Program-made: the position numbers and the translations under genes
Origin: Eudromia elegans
Lineage: Eukaryota > Chordata > Aves > Tinamiformes > Tinamidae
DNA: 64,000 nucleotides
Assembly (NCBI GenBank): GCA_003342815.1
Contig: PTEX01000205.1
Location: forward strand, 1,198,252 to 1,262,251
Direction of reading: 5' to 3'
The notes under the pieces: model-generated
Seen by the model: only the letters and a program-made list of their open reading frames with translations
Told to the model about the DNA's origin: nothing
Database searches by the model: none
Shown here: positions 24,719 to 34,815 of the stretch, piece by piece
Position numbering within the stretch: the first letter of the stretch is position 1
Layout: every line of letters starts with the position of its first letter

Positions 24719-26225
24719 ATTTTAGGGAACCTTTTTCATAAATTCATAGTAATCTCCATTTCTCAAATGTCAAGGCTAATGACTCACCCTTTGATTGCAA
24801 ATGGGATTTACTACCACAGAATTGCTGGCAGCCTTCAAAGCTAAATTGTATTTGTCAGCATTTGAAGACTTTTAGTACGTTGGTTACCACTGCTCCCCTT
24901 GAGTGAGCAGAAAATTTAGATACATGAATATCTGGCAGAATTCCTGCAGAAATATTTCTACCTTTCCCTCTAAGTTTCCATGCAGGAAGGAAGCCATGGA
25001 CTGGTTGGGTTCGGATCGGTGCCACGGGAATGCCTGGCAGCAGGATGGTGACCTTGGGTGTCTCCGGGCATCCTCATGCCATCCACTCAAATCCCAGGCT
25101 CACCGGAGAGCCTACGCACCACCAACGGACAAACCATGGGGATGGATGTCCCACCTCTCCCTTCAGAGGTCATCTCAGCCCAAATTCACCCCAAAGGCAG
25201 CTGGATGTGCACATGGATTTTGTAGCAAGTTACACATGAATCAGTGCCATGGACTTTTGATTAATCCCAATGCAAGTCTAAAAAAGCAGGTTTCCCGCTC
25301 ACACATTTGGGCTATCACCTGAAACCAGCCCAAGTTGACACTCCATTGCTTTCTCCTTCACAGTCTCTTTTTTCTGCCAAGTGCCAAGTTTGCAAATACA
25401 CCCTGAGACTTCCTGCTTTAAAGTATTTGACAAGGTATCAACAAGCCCAGACTTCAAGGATGATATCTATGGCTTTGAAGGCAATACATATTTAGGACAA
25501 GATTCTCTCTCAAGTAACAGAGACTTCACTGCAGATGGATCTATTTCCAAGTCAAAAGCTTATAGGTTTGAATACAACTGAAAGAGTGGATACTTTAACA
25601 CTCAGTGCTTTAAAAATACATAAAAGGACTTTGAAGAAATACAAATCTAACAAAGTTGCTTTAAATGATTTTACACAAAGTTCTCAGATTTATATAAATG
25701 CATATTATAAATCCATTTAAATATTGATTCATACTATATTCAATGTATTTCCATTTAGTATAATATTTCCAAATATAATGTATTTTAAATAGATTCATAT
25801 CCATATCCAACCAGTGTGGCTCATGGCAAGACTTTCTCCTTGGAATTGCCTGTTGCTGGTACACAGAGGACACCACTGAGGGAAGGAAAACTTTGCTGCA
25901 GGGAACATTATGTGTTCCATGAGACCAAAGCAGCATGTACCTGTTTAGGAAGCTGTACTTAAAACAAGTGGAAATGGCTGCAGAGGAGCACTTGGATGTT
26001 ATTTTTAAATGTTTCTTGGTCACTTTGAACACTATTGTTGAAATTAGGCAAATGGAGAAAACATTCATCCAGCTTTTGCTTTCTCTGTCTGTGGAAAACC
26101 TAACCTTCAGCTGTGCTTTGCACCAGTCTGTCCAGAAACAGACAATTTGGTTTTCCTGTTGTGTCTGGCTACAAGGTTTTACAGTGTAGGCTTGTTCATT
26201 TTTAACAGGTGTATTCAAACTCTCA
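24719..26225. other. Unannotated non-coding DNA with the window's longest open frame
   Basis: The minus frame at 25661-26245 (194 codons) is the longest in the window. It starts in the AT microsatellite, has an ordinary AT-driven composition (Tyr, Ile, Lys, Asn), and contains no domain I recognise. I regard it as chance. No repeat family was recognised. Confidence 0.45.
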
Positions 26226-26256
26226 TTATATATATATATACACATATATACATATG
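26226..26256. repeat. (AT)n/(AC)n microsatellite
   Basis: Alternating AT followed by acacatatatacatatg. Pure alternating purine-pyrimidine sequence. Confidence 0.9.
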
Positions 26257-26829
26257 CATGTTCTTCCCTAGAGCCAGGTGCTTGGAGAACACTCTGGTGT
26301 AGAATTTTCCTTACCTAGAACATGCAGCCAGGAATCACGACTTTCAGTGTGAAAACAAAAGTCCATTTTTCTTTCTCTATCAATTAGCTTGTAATTCTTT
26401 ATTTCTCTCAGAATTTTATTGTTATTGACAACATAAATGAAATACTGTGAGTGTTGAAATGGCTTTAGTCGTTCCCACCTTCCTTAGTTTCCAGCTGGCC
26501 TTACCTAAAACAAGGCTTAAAGAATACACTGGACTTAAGACTTATTTTCTAAGTCTTCAGGCCTTGACTGAAAACATGTGGCCCCAAACTGCAGGAGAAT
26601 AAAAATGAGCAATCATCTGCATTACCCTACTATTTATCAAACGCTGAATTCAAAGTCCAATCTACAGCATCTTTCCTCTTTCTGTAAGAACTCTCAGAAT
26701 GTTTTCTTGGTTTTTAGACTGTCTGGAGGGGGAGAAAAAAAAACTTTCTTTGGCAAAAATCCTAATAACCTAACTTGGAGGTTGTGACTGCTCTTGATTT
26801 TAGATGAATCACTACCTAGACCTTCTGCA
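26257..26829. other. Unannotated AT-rich DNA
   Basis: No gene or repeat recognised. Confidence 0.5.
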
Positions 26830-27010
26830 TCTGCGTGCCTGAGTTCATGTGGCCTGCCATGCACGCCGTAGCCTGGACGCCCAGGCTGACCCGTGCTGGC
26901 ACCAGCCCCGTCACTTGCACGTACCGAGATGCCACCTGCACAGCCAGACGCAGCCCTCTCGTCGTGTGGGACTCACGGTGCATGTGACCGTGACCTTTCC
27001 AGAGGCCCCA
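26830..27010. other. GC-rich patch with clustered CpGs
   Basis: About 180 bp of G+C-rich DNA with roughly a dozen CpGs (cacgccgtagcc, ctcgtcgtgtgg) inside AT-rich flanks. It keeps a 90-codon minus frame open, without recognisable protein. It could be a small CpG cluster or the GC-rich core of a decayed element. Confidence 0.4.
26985..26996 (-). promoter_or_regulatory. DR0-like nuclear-receptor half-site pair
   Basis: TGACCGTGACCT on the plus strand reads AGGTCACGGTCA on the minus strand. These are two direct half-sites without a spacer, the arrangement favoured by NR6A1/GCNF-type receptors. The second half-site departs at one base. Motif evidence only. Confidence 0.2.
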
Positions 27011-27849
27011 GCTTTTGCTTCTATAATAAAATGAATATATTGTCTGCGAGCACTTATGGCTGATTTTATACCCATTTAGTACATCCAAAACCCCGAGGCC
27101 CTTGGGTGAATTTTCTGATTCAAATGAAGTTGTTATTGTTTCCTGAAATGCAGCAATTATTAGAAAATCCTCTAGGTAGGCTGCCTCTTTGCCGTCTCGC
27201 TGGTGAGCGTGCTAACAGCTAGATCTGCAAGCACAATAGATGTTCCTAATGCTTCCTGTCCAATTGAAGCAGGGAGTTTCTTCTAATTTTGGCAAACGAT
27301 AGGCTGAGAGAAATGTTACTGAACTCGCTACACAGCTCTAAATCTGCTTTGTAGATCTTGCACTTTTTGGGACACTTATGGCTAAAAGTTTTGCTTCAGG
27401 AGCACATTAAGGATTTTAGCTTTAATAAGGTTAAAAACCATCTGAGCATTTTGAGACTACAAAGAAATAATATATCTGCAGTGTCCCTTGCGATAGATTA
27501 GAGACAGGGCTTGCTTGCAGTAATGAATATAAATGGGATTCCTTATTAAAGCCACTGGACACAGGCAGGACTGCAGCTCTCTCTGCTCTCCAGCTCCCCG
27601 GCTAGCTGCACACAACCTATGCTTTCTAATACTGCGGCACAAGATTGCCCTAAATCCTGGCCCAGATTTGGCAGCCGTGGAAGGGACTGCCAGGGAACTG
27701 CTGCTGAAACCGCTCGCCAAACAGCGACAGACCATTTCCAAACAGCCACTGCCAACACTTGCCTGGGCCCTAAATTGGCCTGCGTGGGAATTAAACAGTG
27801 GAAAAGACTGTAGATTCTGCATCTGGGGATAGAAGTAGCCCCTGTACAT
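27011..27849. other. Unannotated non-coding DNA
   Basis: No gene recognised. Overlapping frames on both strands at 27457-27869 are mutually shadowing and without domains. Confidence 0.45.
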
Positions 27850-27878
27850 GCACACACACACATACACAAAAAAAAAAA
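27850..27878. repeat. (CA)n followed by poly(A)
   Basis: A run of CA dinucleotides with one interruption, then 11 A's. Confidence 0.9.
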
Positions 27879-28579
27879 GTTTGGCTTTTCTTGTAAGTTT
27901 CAGGATAACTTGGAAGCCTCAGGTTTTTGGTTTTTTTTTTTAATAGAAAAATAACTTGAGCTGTAAACATGTTTTTTTTTCCATGCAGGATGGGTAAGGG
28001 AGTCAGTGTCTTTGGACAGGGTCTGCATCGGGCTCATAGCACAGCAAGCAGGTAGCTCTGCTCATCTTACCCACGTTGCCTTGGCCTGGGGAGGCAGGAA
28101 TTACTTCCCGGAGCCAGGACAGCCTCTTCTTACCAAGACCCCCCTTTGCTGGCTCCTAGTGCTGTGCAAAGGACACCATGAGTTGGTTGGTGTCCCCTGG
28201 GCAGCGGTCACCGATGTTTCCCTTTCAACTTCTTGGATTCCTGCACTCCGCACGGCTGGGGACACTGCCATTTTTGAGGCATTTAATGTAGAGGTGTGAA
28301 TCACCTTTGCAACTTATTCCTGACAGCATTATCAGGCCATTGCAGATGTTTTTAGCTAAGGAACAGCAGACAGCAGTGTCTTTTGCTCGTTTTCTGAGGA
28401 GCAAGGCAGACTCGGTTGACTGCTGTTCACTGGTAAATTCAGACCAGACCGCTGGATTGTGGAGTGAGGAATATCCATCAGAAACACCAGGAACAACCCT
28501 TGAAAATCAGCCTAATAAAGGTAAATGTGTTCTCCCGAACTGTGGAAACTTTCCCCCAAAAAAGCTGTGGCAGAGTCCC
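27879..28579. other. Unannotated non-coding DNA
   Basis: T-rich near 27930-27980. The 177-codon frame at 28307-28840 begins here but has no recognisable domain and crosses a GC-rich patch. Confidence 0.45.
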
Positions 28580-28790
28580 AGGCTGTGTCACTTTCCCGCA
28601 GGGGGACAGCGCCCATCCCAGAGCACAGGCACCCACACCCCACCCTGCTGGGGCGAGCGCTGCCGCCGTGGTCTCCAGGGCCCTCCTCGGGCGCAGCACA
28701 ACCTGCACGAGCAGCAGGGCACAGAAGAGGTGTGGGAGCTCAGTCTATGGAGAGGTGAAAGGGTGACACAGCTCTCGGATGTGAGAAGCC
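28580..28790. other. GC-rich patch
   Basis: G+C-rich with clustered CpGs around 28608-28710 (ggggcgagcgctgccgccg). It explains why frames stay open on both strands. No gene recognised. Confidence 0.4.
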
Positions 28791-30655
28791 AGCTTGAGGA
28801 AGAGCTAAGATCACATCAGTTGGCCACATGTACCAAGTGAGCGTTGCACATGTTAATATATTAAACATATGTGGTTCTTATTTCCTATGTTAAAAGAGTG
28901 CAGTTTGCAAGCATCAGGGTGCATCGTTATTTCGAATACGGGGTAAAAGTGGATTAAGGGCACTCAGATTCCCATGATACCTATGACCAAATACCTGCAA
29001 CATCCAAATTTGATTTTAAGTTTCAGCTTAACTTTAAAAGTGCTGCACCGCAACACTAGTGGCAGACACAAGTTCTTCTAAAGTCTCTTAGAAAGAGCCA
29101 GGGCAACAGGAACAATAACAGCATCCTTTTAGGAAAATACAGGAAATCTCCTCAGCCAGATGTACTGCAGCACTGGGGCCACCACGAAAGTCTCACAGTT
29201 AAAGAAACCTCCCAACAGCTTCTAGGCAAAAGCCAAAGGGGATCATCACATCTCCTCACACCTCGTCTTGCATTAGAAATAATTCTTGCTCAAGGATGAA
29301 AAAAGAGCCAATAAAATGTTCAAACTTCATTCCTTTATTGACTTTTTGTTGCCTTGTGCTACTAATAAGAATTTACAACCTTATTTACAGGGTGAGCTTT
29401 TAGCATGGACTATGCCCACATATAATCTGAACTTTAAAACTTTTTGGGGCACCGTGATTTTAACAAAACCCCTTTATGTGTGAATGGAATGTGGTGTAGG
29501 GTCAGGTCTTTCAAACAGCCCTCTGAGCTGGACCTCCGTAGCTCTGCATGAGAGGAAGTAGGATGTCCTGGGCACCTTATGATTGGACTGGGATATGAAA
29601 ATATGGGATTTGCATGTTGCAAACATTGACCATGAAAGGTGCAGGTGCAGCCCTACAGGGCAGCTTGCAGCCACTTTGAAACAGACTTTCATGATTTGCA
29701 GAGTCTGAGAACACGCTTCTAAAGGCCACATCCTGGGGGAAGGGGTGTTGCAGGGATGCTGTGGGGTTTCCGTGTCACAAAACAGTGATATAATCACTTT
29801 GTCACCTATTTGACAGATGTGAAGACTAGAGTCCTCTGAAGCAATGAGAGGGGTGGGAAATATTCGGAAACCTTTTCTTACTTACACAATATTGAATATT
29901 GCTAAGGTTCCCCCAACCCACAAACTGAGCAGCCCAAATCTGAGACTCCTAAATTCAAGAATAGATAAAAATATTGGCCAGAGGCTTCTGATTTGTATGT
30001 TCCCATCTCCCCCTCCTTCCTTCTCTTTCCTTTCCAATACTAGTGCTGTATTGAGTTGGAAATGTATAAATGTTACATGTAAGATGCAGCCTTACTGTTG
30101 CATCTTTATTCAACATCAGCTTCCAGATGGGAACTATTTTTCATGGTTCATAAAGCCAAATCCAGCTGCTACATTTGGACCTACATAAGGAATCCACATT
30201 TTATTGCCTTAGCAGTGCATATAAAACAATTGCTCTTGTTTCTTCAGTACTGGTGCACCTCACATTTCTCAATACATTTTAGATATTTAAATTTTAAAAA
30301 CTGTATTTTATAGCAGCTTAATCTAGCAGTGCACCGTAACAAGACCCTGCTTTTACAACGTCTTCCAGATATCTAACATAACTGAAAGAAAAACGAGCTT
30401 GGACAAATGGTATTCAATATAGCAGCCGTATATTCAGTGACTTACTAAGAGTGTTCAGACAATTTCCTATGTAAACCACAATGATATTAAATACTTCTGG
30501 AATCTCAGCTTTATTAACAGACAGGAAGTGCAAACTCAGTATCCTCTCCCCTCCCCCTCCGCTAATCTGACTCTTTGATAGTCATGTGTTAGGAATAACC
30601 ATGGAGTTTCTCCCAACGCAAAATATTCCCACCGCTAAGAGAAATTAACCCTTGA
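28791..30655. other. Unannotated non-coding DNA
   Basis: AT-rich spacer. Near 29800 a weak MIR-like phrase (tttgacagatgtgaagac) is too short to call. No gene recognised. Confidence 0.45.
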
Positions 30656-31060
30656 GAGACCGCAAAAGAGAGAGCGCGGAGCCCATGCGTTCAGAGAGGC
30701 AAAAAAAAGAAATTTCGTTAGGAGGAAGTTTGTGCCACGGGCGGGCTTTCGCAGCGCTAGCGGCTATTATACACGGGCATAATTCATTTGCATTTTAGAT
30801 GGCTTTGTCAAAGCAACTACAGCACGGCAGTTGCGGAGGAGAATTACCCGGCGTGGCCGAATCAGCCGTCTTTGTGCCTCCCTCCCCAGCCGTAACCCAC
30901 CAGGGCTCGGCGCACGCGCGGGCATCCGCACGGAGGCCGTTTCTCACCAGCCCCAAACGGGTGGATATCGGCGGGGTTTTTTTTTTTTGCTCCAAAGCAG
31001 ACAAATGCTCCCCGAGCACGGCGAGGTGGGATACAGAGAGTTAACGCACGGCTATGACAG
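30656..31060. promoter_or_regulatory. CpG-island-like block, candidate promoter
   Basis: By count there are about 34 CpGs in some 400 bp (one per 12 bp), with raised G+C, against near-absence of CpG over most of the window. That is the composition of a small unmethylated CpG island. It contains an octamer ATTTGCAT (30786-30793), a TATA-like ctattatac (30763-30771) and a poly(T) run (30976-30988). A strong splice-donor sequence, CAG followed by GTAAAGT, lies downstream at 31344-31353. An 81-codon frame from ATG at 30799 is not recognised as a protein. The simplest reading is a promoter of a non-coding RNA, an alternative first exon, or an intergenic CpG-rich enhancer. Confidence 0.5.
30786..30793 (+). 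promoter_or_regulatory. Octamer motif ATTTGCAT
   Basis: Exact POU/Oct octamer within the CpG-island-like block. An 8-bp exact match has modest weight alone and gains some from its setting. Confidence 0.35.
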
Positions 31061-32919
31061 GGAAGCAAGTTTGCTGTGAATTGGGAAGCACAAACTATAG
31101 TAATCCCCACCCTGCTGAGTGGCTTCCCCAGAGGTCTGATACAGTGCCAAAGCCTCTTACGCATACTGAGACAAAGCTTATTTCAAGCAGAATTCAGCTC
31201 CTGAAGCCACCATACTGCTTCCTGACAGCCTCCAATTGCACTGCCTCTGTATTTGTGTTTCCTGCTGTTTATATTTACTTGTTCCCAGAGCCACAACAGC
31301 TACAAAAACAAATAGTTGCTATATGCAGGGCTCTGTATCAACACAGGTAAAGTGCTCGCTTCCCTTTTGGTTTGTACAAAGATTGTGCAAATAGGCTTTT
31401 AATACCTTGGAGAGATTAATTTGGTAATTATAAACCAGTTTGGGAACACATGCTAAACAATTGGTCATATAATCAGCATCCTTGTCTCAGAGCATTAGTG
31501 CGGCTGAGGCATGAGGTTTTTAAACTGTAAGGATGCACAAATATACCAGCAATTATGTCATTATTATTTCTTTGCTCCACAGAGATATAGGCTTGAAATA
31601 CTACTCTTCTGTTTGTCAGGTCCCTGCGGATACCTTCCAAATCTGTGCTTCTGTGTCTTTTTGGTCTCTCTTGCACAGCTATTGTGGCGGTGTCTCATTT
31701 GGGTAATGAAGATCTTGTCTGATACGCTAAATTAAAGGACCGACTTCAAGAAGCCTAAGAGTCCTTAATTAAATGCAAAGAAATGATTAAAATTATAAAT
31801 ACAAAATGAATTAGGAAAAATCACAATGCGTAGGATTTTGTATGGTTTCTTCGATCAATGTTTTAGACATTGAAAAGGCTCAGCCCGGTCCTGGGTAGAA
31901 TGGTCACGGGCCATTAAAGCCCCTCTCAAAGCTCCTGCAGCAAGGTGGCAGGGCTGCCACGCTCCTCCGAGGGCTGAGCAGTGCATTCCACGCAGGTAAT
32001 GTTGGTTTTTTTCAAAATCAGAAACTCCTCTAGAAATGTGCCAATTGCGGCAGCTTTTCATTTTTTAAACCAAATAGAGAAGAAAGAAGTTTCAAAGCAT
32101 TTCATATTGGCCTTAGCCATCTTTGGCTGGTGTTCTGACTGAACAGAACATTTTCATTTCAAATCAGCTCCATTTAGAATTTGTTTCAAGTCCTTTTTAA
32201 AAAATGCAGAAGTTTCATTTGCCCAGAAGTTTTAAAAAATACAAATTATTTTGATCCGGGCTGGGGAATGGGCCTCCAAGCCGTTTCTTTCAGAAGCACC
32301 AGTGCCAAATGTTCCCTTCTGCAGAGAGAGATGCGAAGAAAAGCGTCAGCCAGAGGACAATTAGACACTTGTCCCTGGTGGACCATGTCTCAGAGGTTGG
32401 GCAACCCAGAAAGCCCCCCAGGTCTTGGACCGTCTGCCTGCATCACCTTTGCGCCTCCCAAAGCTGAGGCCACAAATCCAATGATCTGCAATAGCGCTGG
32501 CTTTTGCACTTCTGGAAACCATGGCTTAGGCCTCAACCATGGGGCAACAGCATATTCAGTGGTTTTTCCTTCCTTTTTATAGCAACCAGTCTCACAAGTC
32601 TTCCTCCCTGCCCTCCCTACCATCCCCAGGGATCAGAGTTATGGAAATAGCATCTCCCGAGACCCTTTCCCAAGAACTCTGTGCCTCAGTCCACACTTCT
32701 AGGTCCACCCACATAGGCAGAAAGTTACTGAAGAACAAAGGAAGAGCAAGACATCCTGGAGCACGATTTTTGGAGGGAATATCAAAGAGACAGGAACATT
32801 TGTGTAACACTGCATTCATTCACAGACCACATACGGACAGCTAGCTTCCATCCCCAAGGAATCCAGCTGGCCTCTGCCTCCTCTCAGTCCTTCATTTGCT
32901 TTGTCCTAAGGGTTAGTCA
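31061..32919. other. Non-coding DNA between two CpG clusters
   Basis: No coding gene is recognised. A strong splice-donor-like sequence (acacag, then gtaaagtg) is at 31341-31354. The 133-codon frame at 32181-32582 has no recognisable domain. Confidence 0.4.
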
Positions 32920-33145
32920 CCACCCGACACGGGATGGGAAGATACACGACAGTTCAGCGACGCGTCCGCCACAAAGACACACGTTACACGCTGGTGCAGA
33001 AGTTTTGGTGCAAAGCCCGTCCGAGACCTGCTCGGCCATTGCTGTGGCCTCAGCTTCAACAGCAGCACTGAAGGGGCACAGCCACGACGCAGGACCACCT
33101 CAGTGCTCCGACTCCTTCCACGAGCTACCTAATGACACGCAGTGG
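32920..33145. other. Second CpG cluster
   Basis: About 17 CpGs in 225 bp (gcgacgcgtccgcc, cccgtccgagacc and others) in raised G+C. The plus frame through it ends at TGA 33197-33199 and reads ..CSDSFHELPNDTQWMLQQNKHTISS near its end. It is not recognised as a family. It may be a small CpG island or the remains of a formerly methylation-free element. Confidence 0.4.
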
Positions 33146-34447
33146 ATGCTTCAGCAGAACAAGCACACAATTAGCTCAATTAGCAGCTCCAAAATGTGAC
33201 ACAGCACAGGCATTACAGAAGTCCTCAGATCTCTGAGATGCATCTAATCAAGTTATGGGCTGCTGTATGGATTGCCAGAACTGGGTACATGAGGCTGCAG
33301 TGAGGTGGTTGTGCTCATTCTCCAACGAGGGACAGACTTGTCACCATAACAGAGATTGGCCAGTGTCTGGAGCAGTCCCGCATTTTTCTTGTCCTTTGAA
33401 AGCTTATTAGAAAATGTCATTATTTATCCTCCAATTTGCAAACAAGCAACAAATGGATTCATCCACAAATTGCACTACAGAAACCATCCCAAAGGCTGCC
33501 ATTCCCATCCTGCCAAGACATAGCCAGCACCTACACAAGGACTCTCAGAATAAGGTGGTCACAGAACAAATAGGACCTTGAACATGAATATGTCCTTGCC
33601 ATGGACATATCTACAGTGCATCTGAGCACACAACAGGTCAAAGCAGCTGGGGACCAGCAGCTTCAGAGACATTAACATGCCATCTAACTAGAAGGAAAAG
33701 AAAATAACAGTGAAATCCAAGAAATCTTTCCTTCTCAGTCTGTAATGCAATAGCTCCCTGGAGATCTTGGGAGAGAAATATGCTTTGGCTGGTAAACTGA
33801 GCCACAAATGGAGATGACAGAAAGAAGAGGGCTTTGAAAGGGGAAGTAGGTGGGCATACAAGGTAAGCTACAAGCCGTGAAGTCATCTGAGCTCCTAACT
33901 AGGGCACATAATCATTGTAAACACATGGCACATTAATCAGGAGCTAAGGCTTGCAGAAGAGGCAGCTTCAGCTGTATTGCCCAACACTTACAATCCACCT
34001 AAGCCCCACACTGAAATGGTGTGAACACAGGTCCAAGAGTGTCTTAGATGAAGCACAACACTCCTTTCAGACAACTAGAACTAGGGCTCCAAGTTCTCAC
34101 CAATGTCTAAGCAAACAATGCAAAGTCACAGAGAGGAAGCTGTTGTCTGCAGTACAGACCTGCTCTCTGTGACCCTCTGGACAGCAGCCAGTGGATCCGG
34201 AAAGAAGCAGCAACGGCAACATGGTGCCGTAGGAGAAGCGGTACAAAGTACTGCAGTGGACCCTTAAATAGAGGTGATCAAAATTTGATATTTCCATTGG
34301 ATCCTCAGGCTTGTTATAATTTCAGGGATGAGACCAATTTAATTTTTATAGAGATGTGTAATCCACCATTTCAACACAGTAATTGAAATAGGCTGACATG
34401 CAGCTATGTGCCCTAAGCCTCTTCCAAAGCACATATCTTGGCACTTT
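33146..34447. other. Unannotated non-coding DNA
   Basis: No gene or repeat recognised. Open frames are 82 codons or fewer. Confidence 0.45.
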
Positions 34448-34458
34448 CCACTAGAGGG
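34448..34458 (+). promoter_or_regulatory. CTCF-core-like motif
   Basis: CCACTAGAGGG matches the first 11 positions of the CTCF core, but the following TAA departs from the usual C(A/G)(G/C). A weak candidate. Confidence 0.15.
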
Positions 34459-34664
34459 TAAATGGCATGACCAGAAACCATACAAGATCTTCTATGTTTG
34501 TGTTTTTACATTTTAATTGCTGCCTTTGCCAGCAAACATCCAAGTGGCATTTGTTTAACTAGTTCTTAAAGTCCTTCAGCAATAGACATAATACAGTCTG
34601 ATCTGTTTAACTATGGCTAATCTAAGTTTCCCTCAGAGTACTTAAGTCTGTATTTTCTTATCAA
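34459..34664. other. Unannotated AT-rich DNA
   Basis: Nothing recognised. Confidence 0.5.
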
Positions 34665-34815
34665 TTCAGAGAAAATGTATTAAAGAGTTCATTTGGTTCC
34701 TCCCCGAAGCAACTTTTTACATATTTGAAGATTGTTATGTTCCTTTATGTATACTCTGAATAGCCCCTATTCTTCCAATTTTCTTGTAGACCAGGCGCTT
34801 TGCTTAGGACTGTCT
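34665..34815 (-). mobile_element. CR1/L3-type LINE fragment (minus strand)
   Basis: Read on the minus strand, the order matches the 3' part of the reverse-transcriptase frame of CR1/L3 LINEs: a word like 'CTACAAGAAAATTGGAAGAA', then 'GGCTATTCAGAG', then 'AACATAACAATCTTCAAATATGTAAAAAGTTGCT..GGAGGAA'. In consensus copies this reads '..AGAAGACTGA..GACATGATAACAGTTTTCAAATATGTAAAAGGTTGCTACAAGGAGG'. It is strongly decayed and incapable of activity. Family placement is from memory. Confidence 0.55.

Noticed and set aside
25661-26245. 194-codon minus frame, the longest in the window
   Set aside because: Length is near the chance maximum for 64 kb. It starts in an AT microsatellite, has AT-driven composition and no recognisable domain.
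28307-28840. 177-codon plus frame
   Set aside because: Held open by a GC-rich patch. No recognisable domain, and an opposite-strand frame is also open.
29790-29850. MIR-like phrase (tttgacagatgtgaagac)
   Set aside because: Only one short word matches and its neighbours do not continue the MIR order.
31352-31362. An 11-bp match to the 5' end of U6 snRNA (gtgctcgcttc)
   Set aside because: The match stops at once. The rest of U6 and any snRNA promoter elements are absent.
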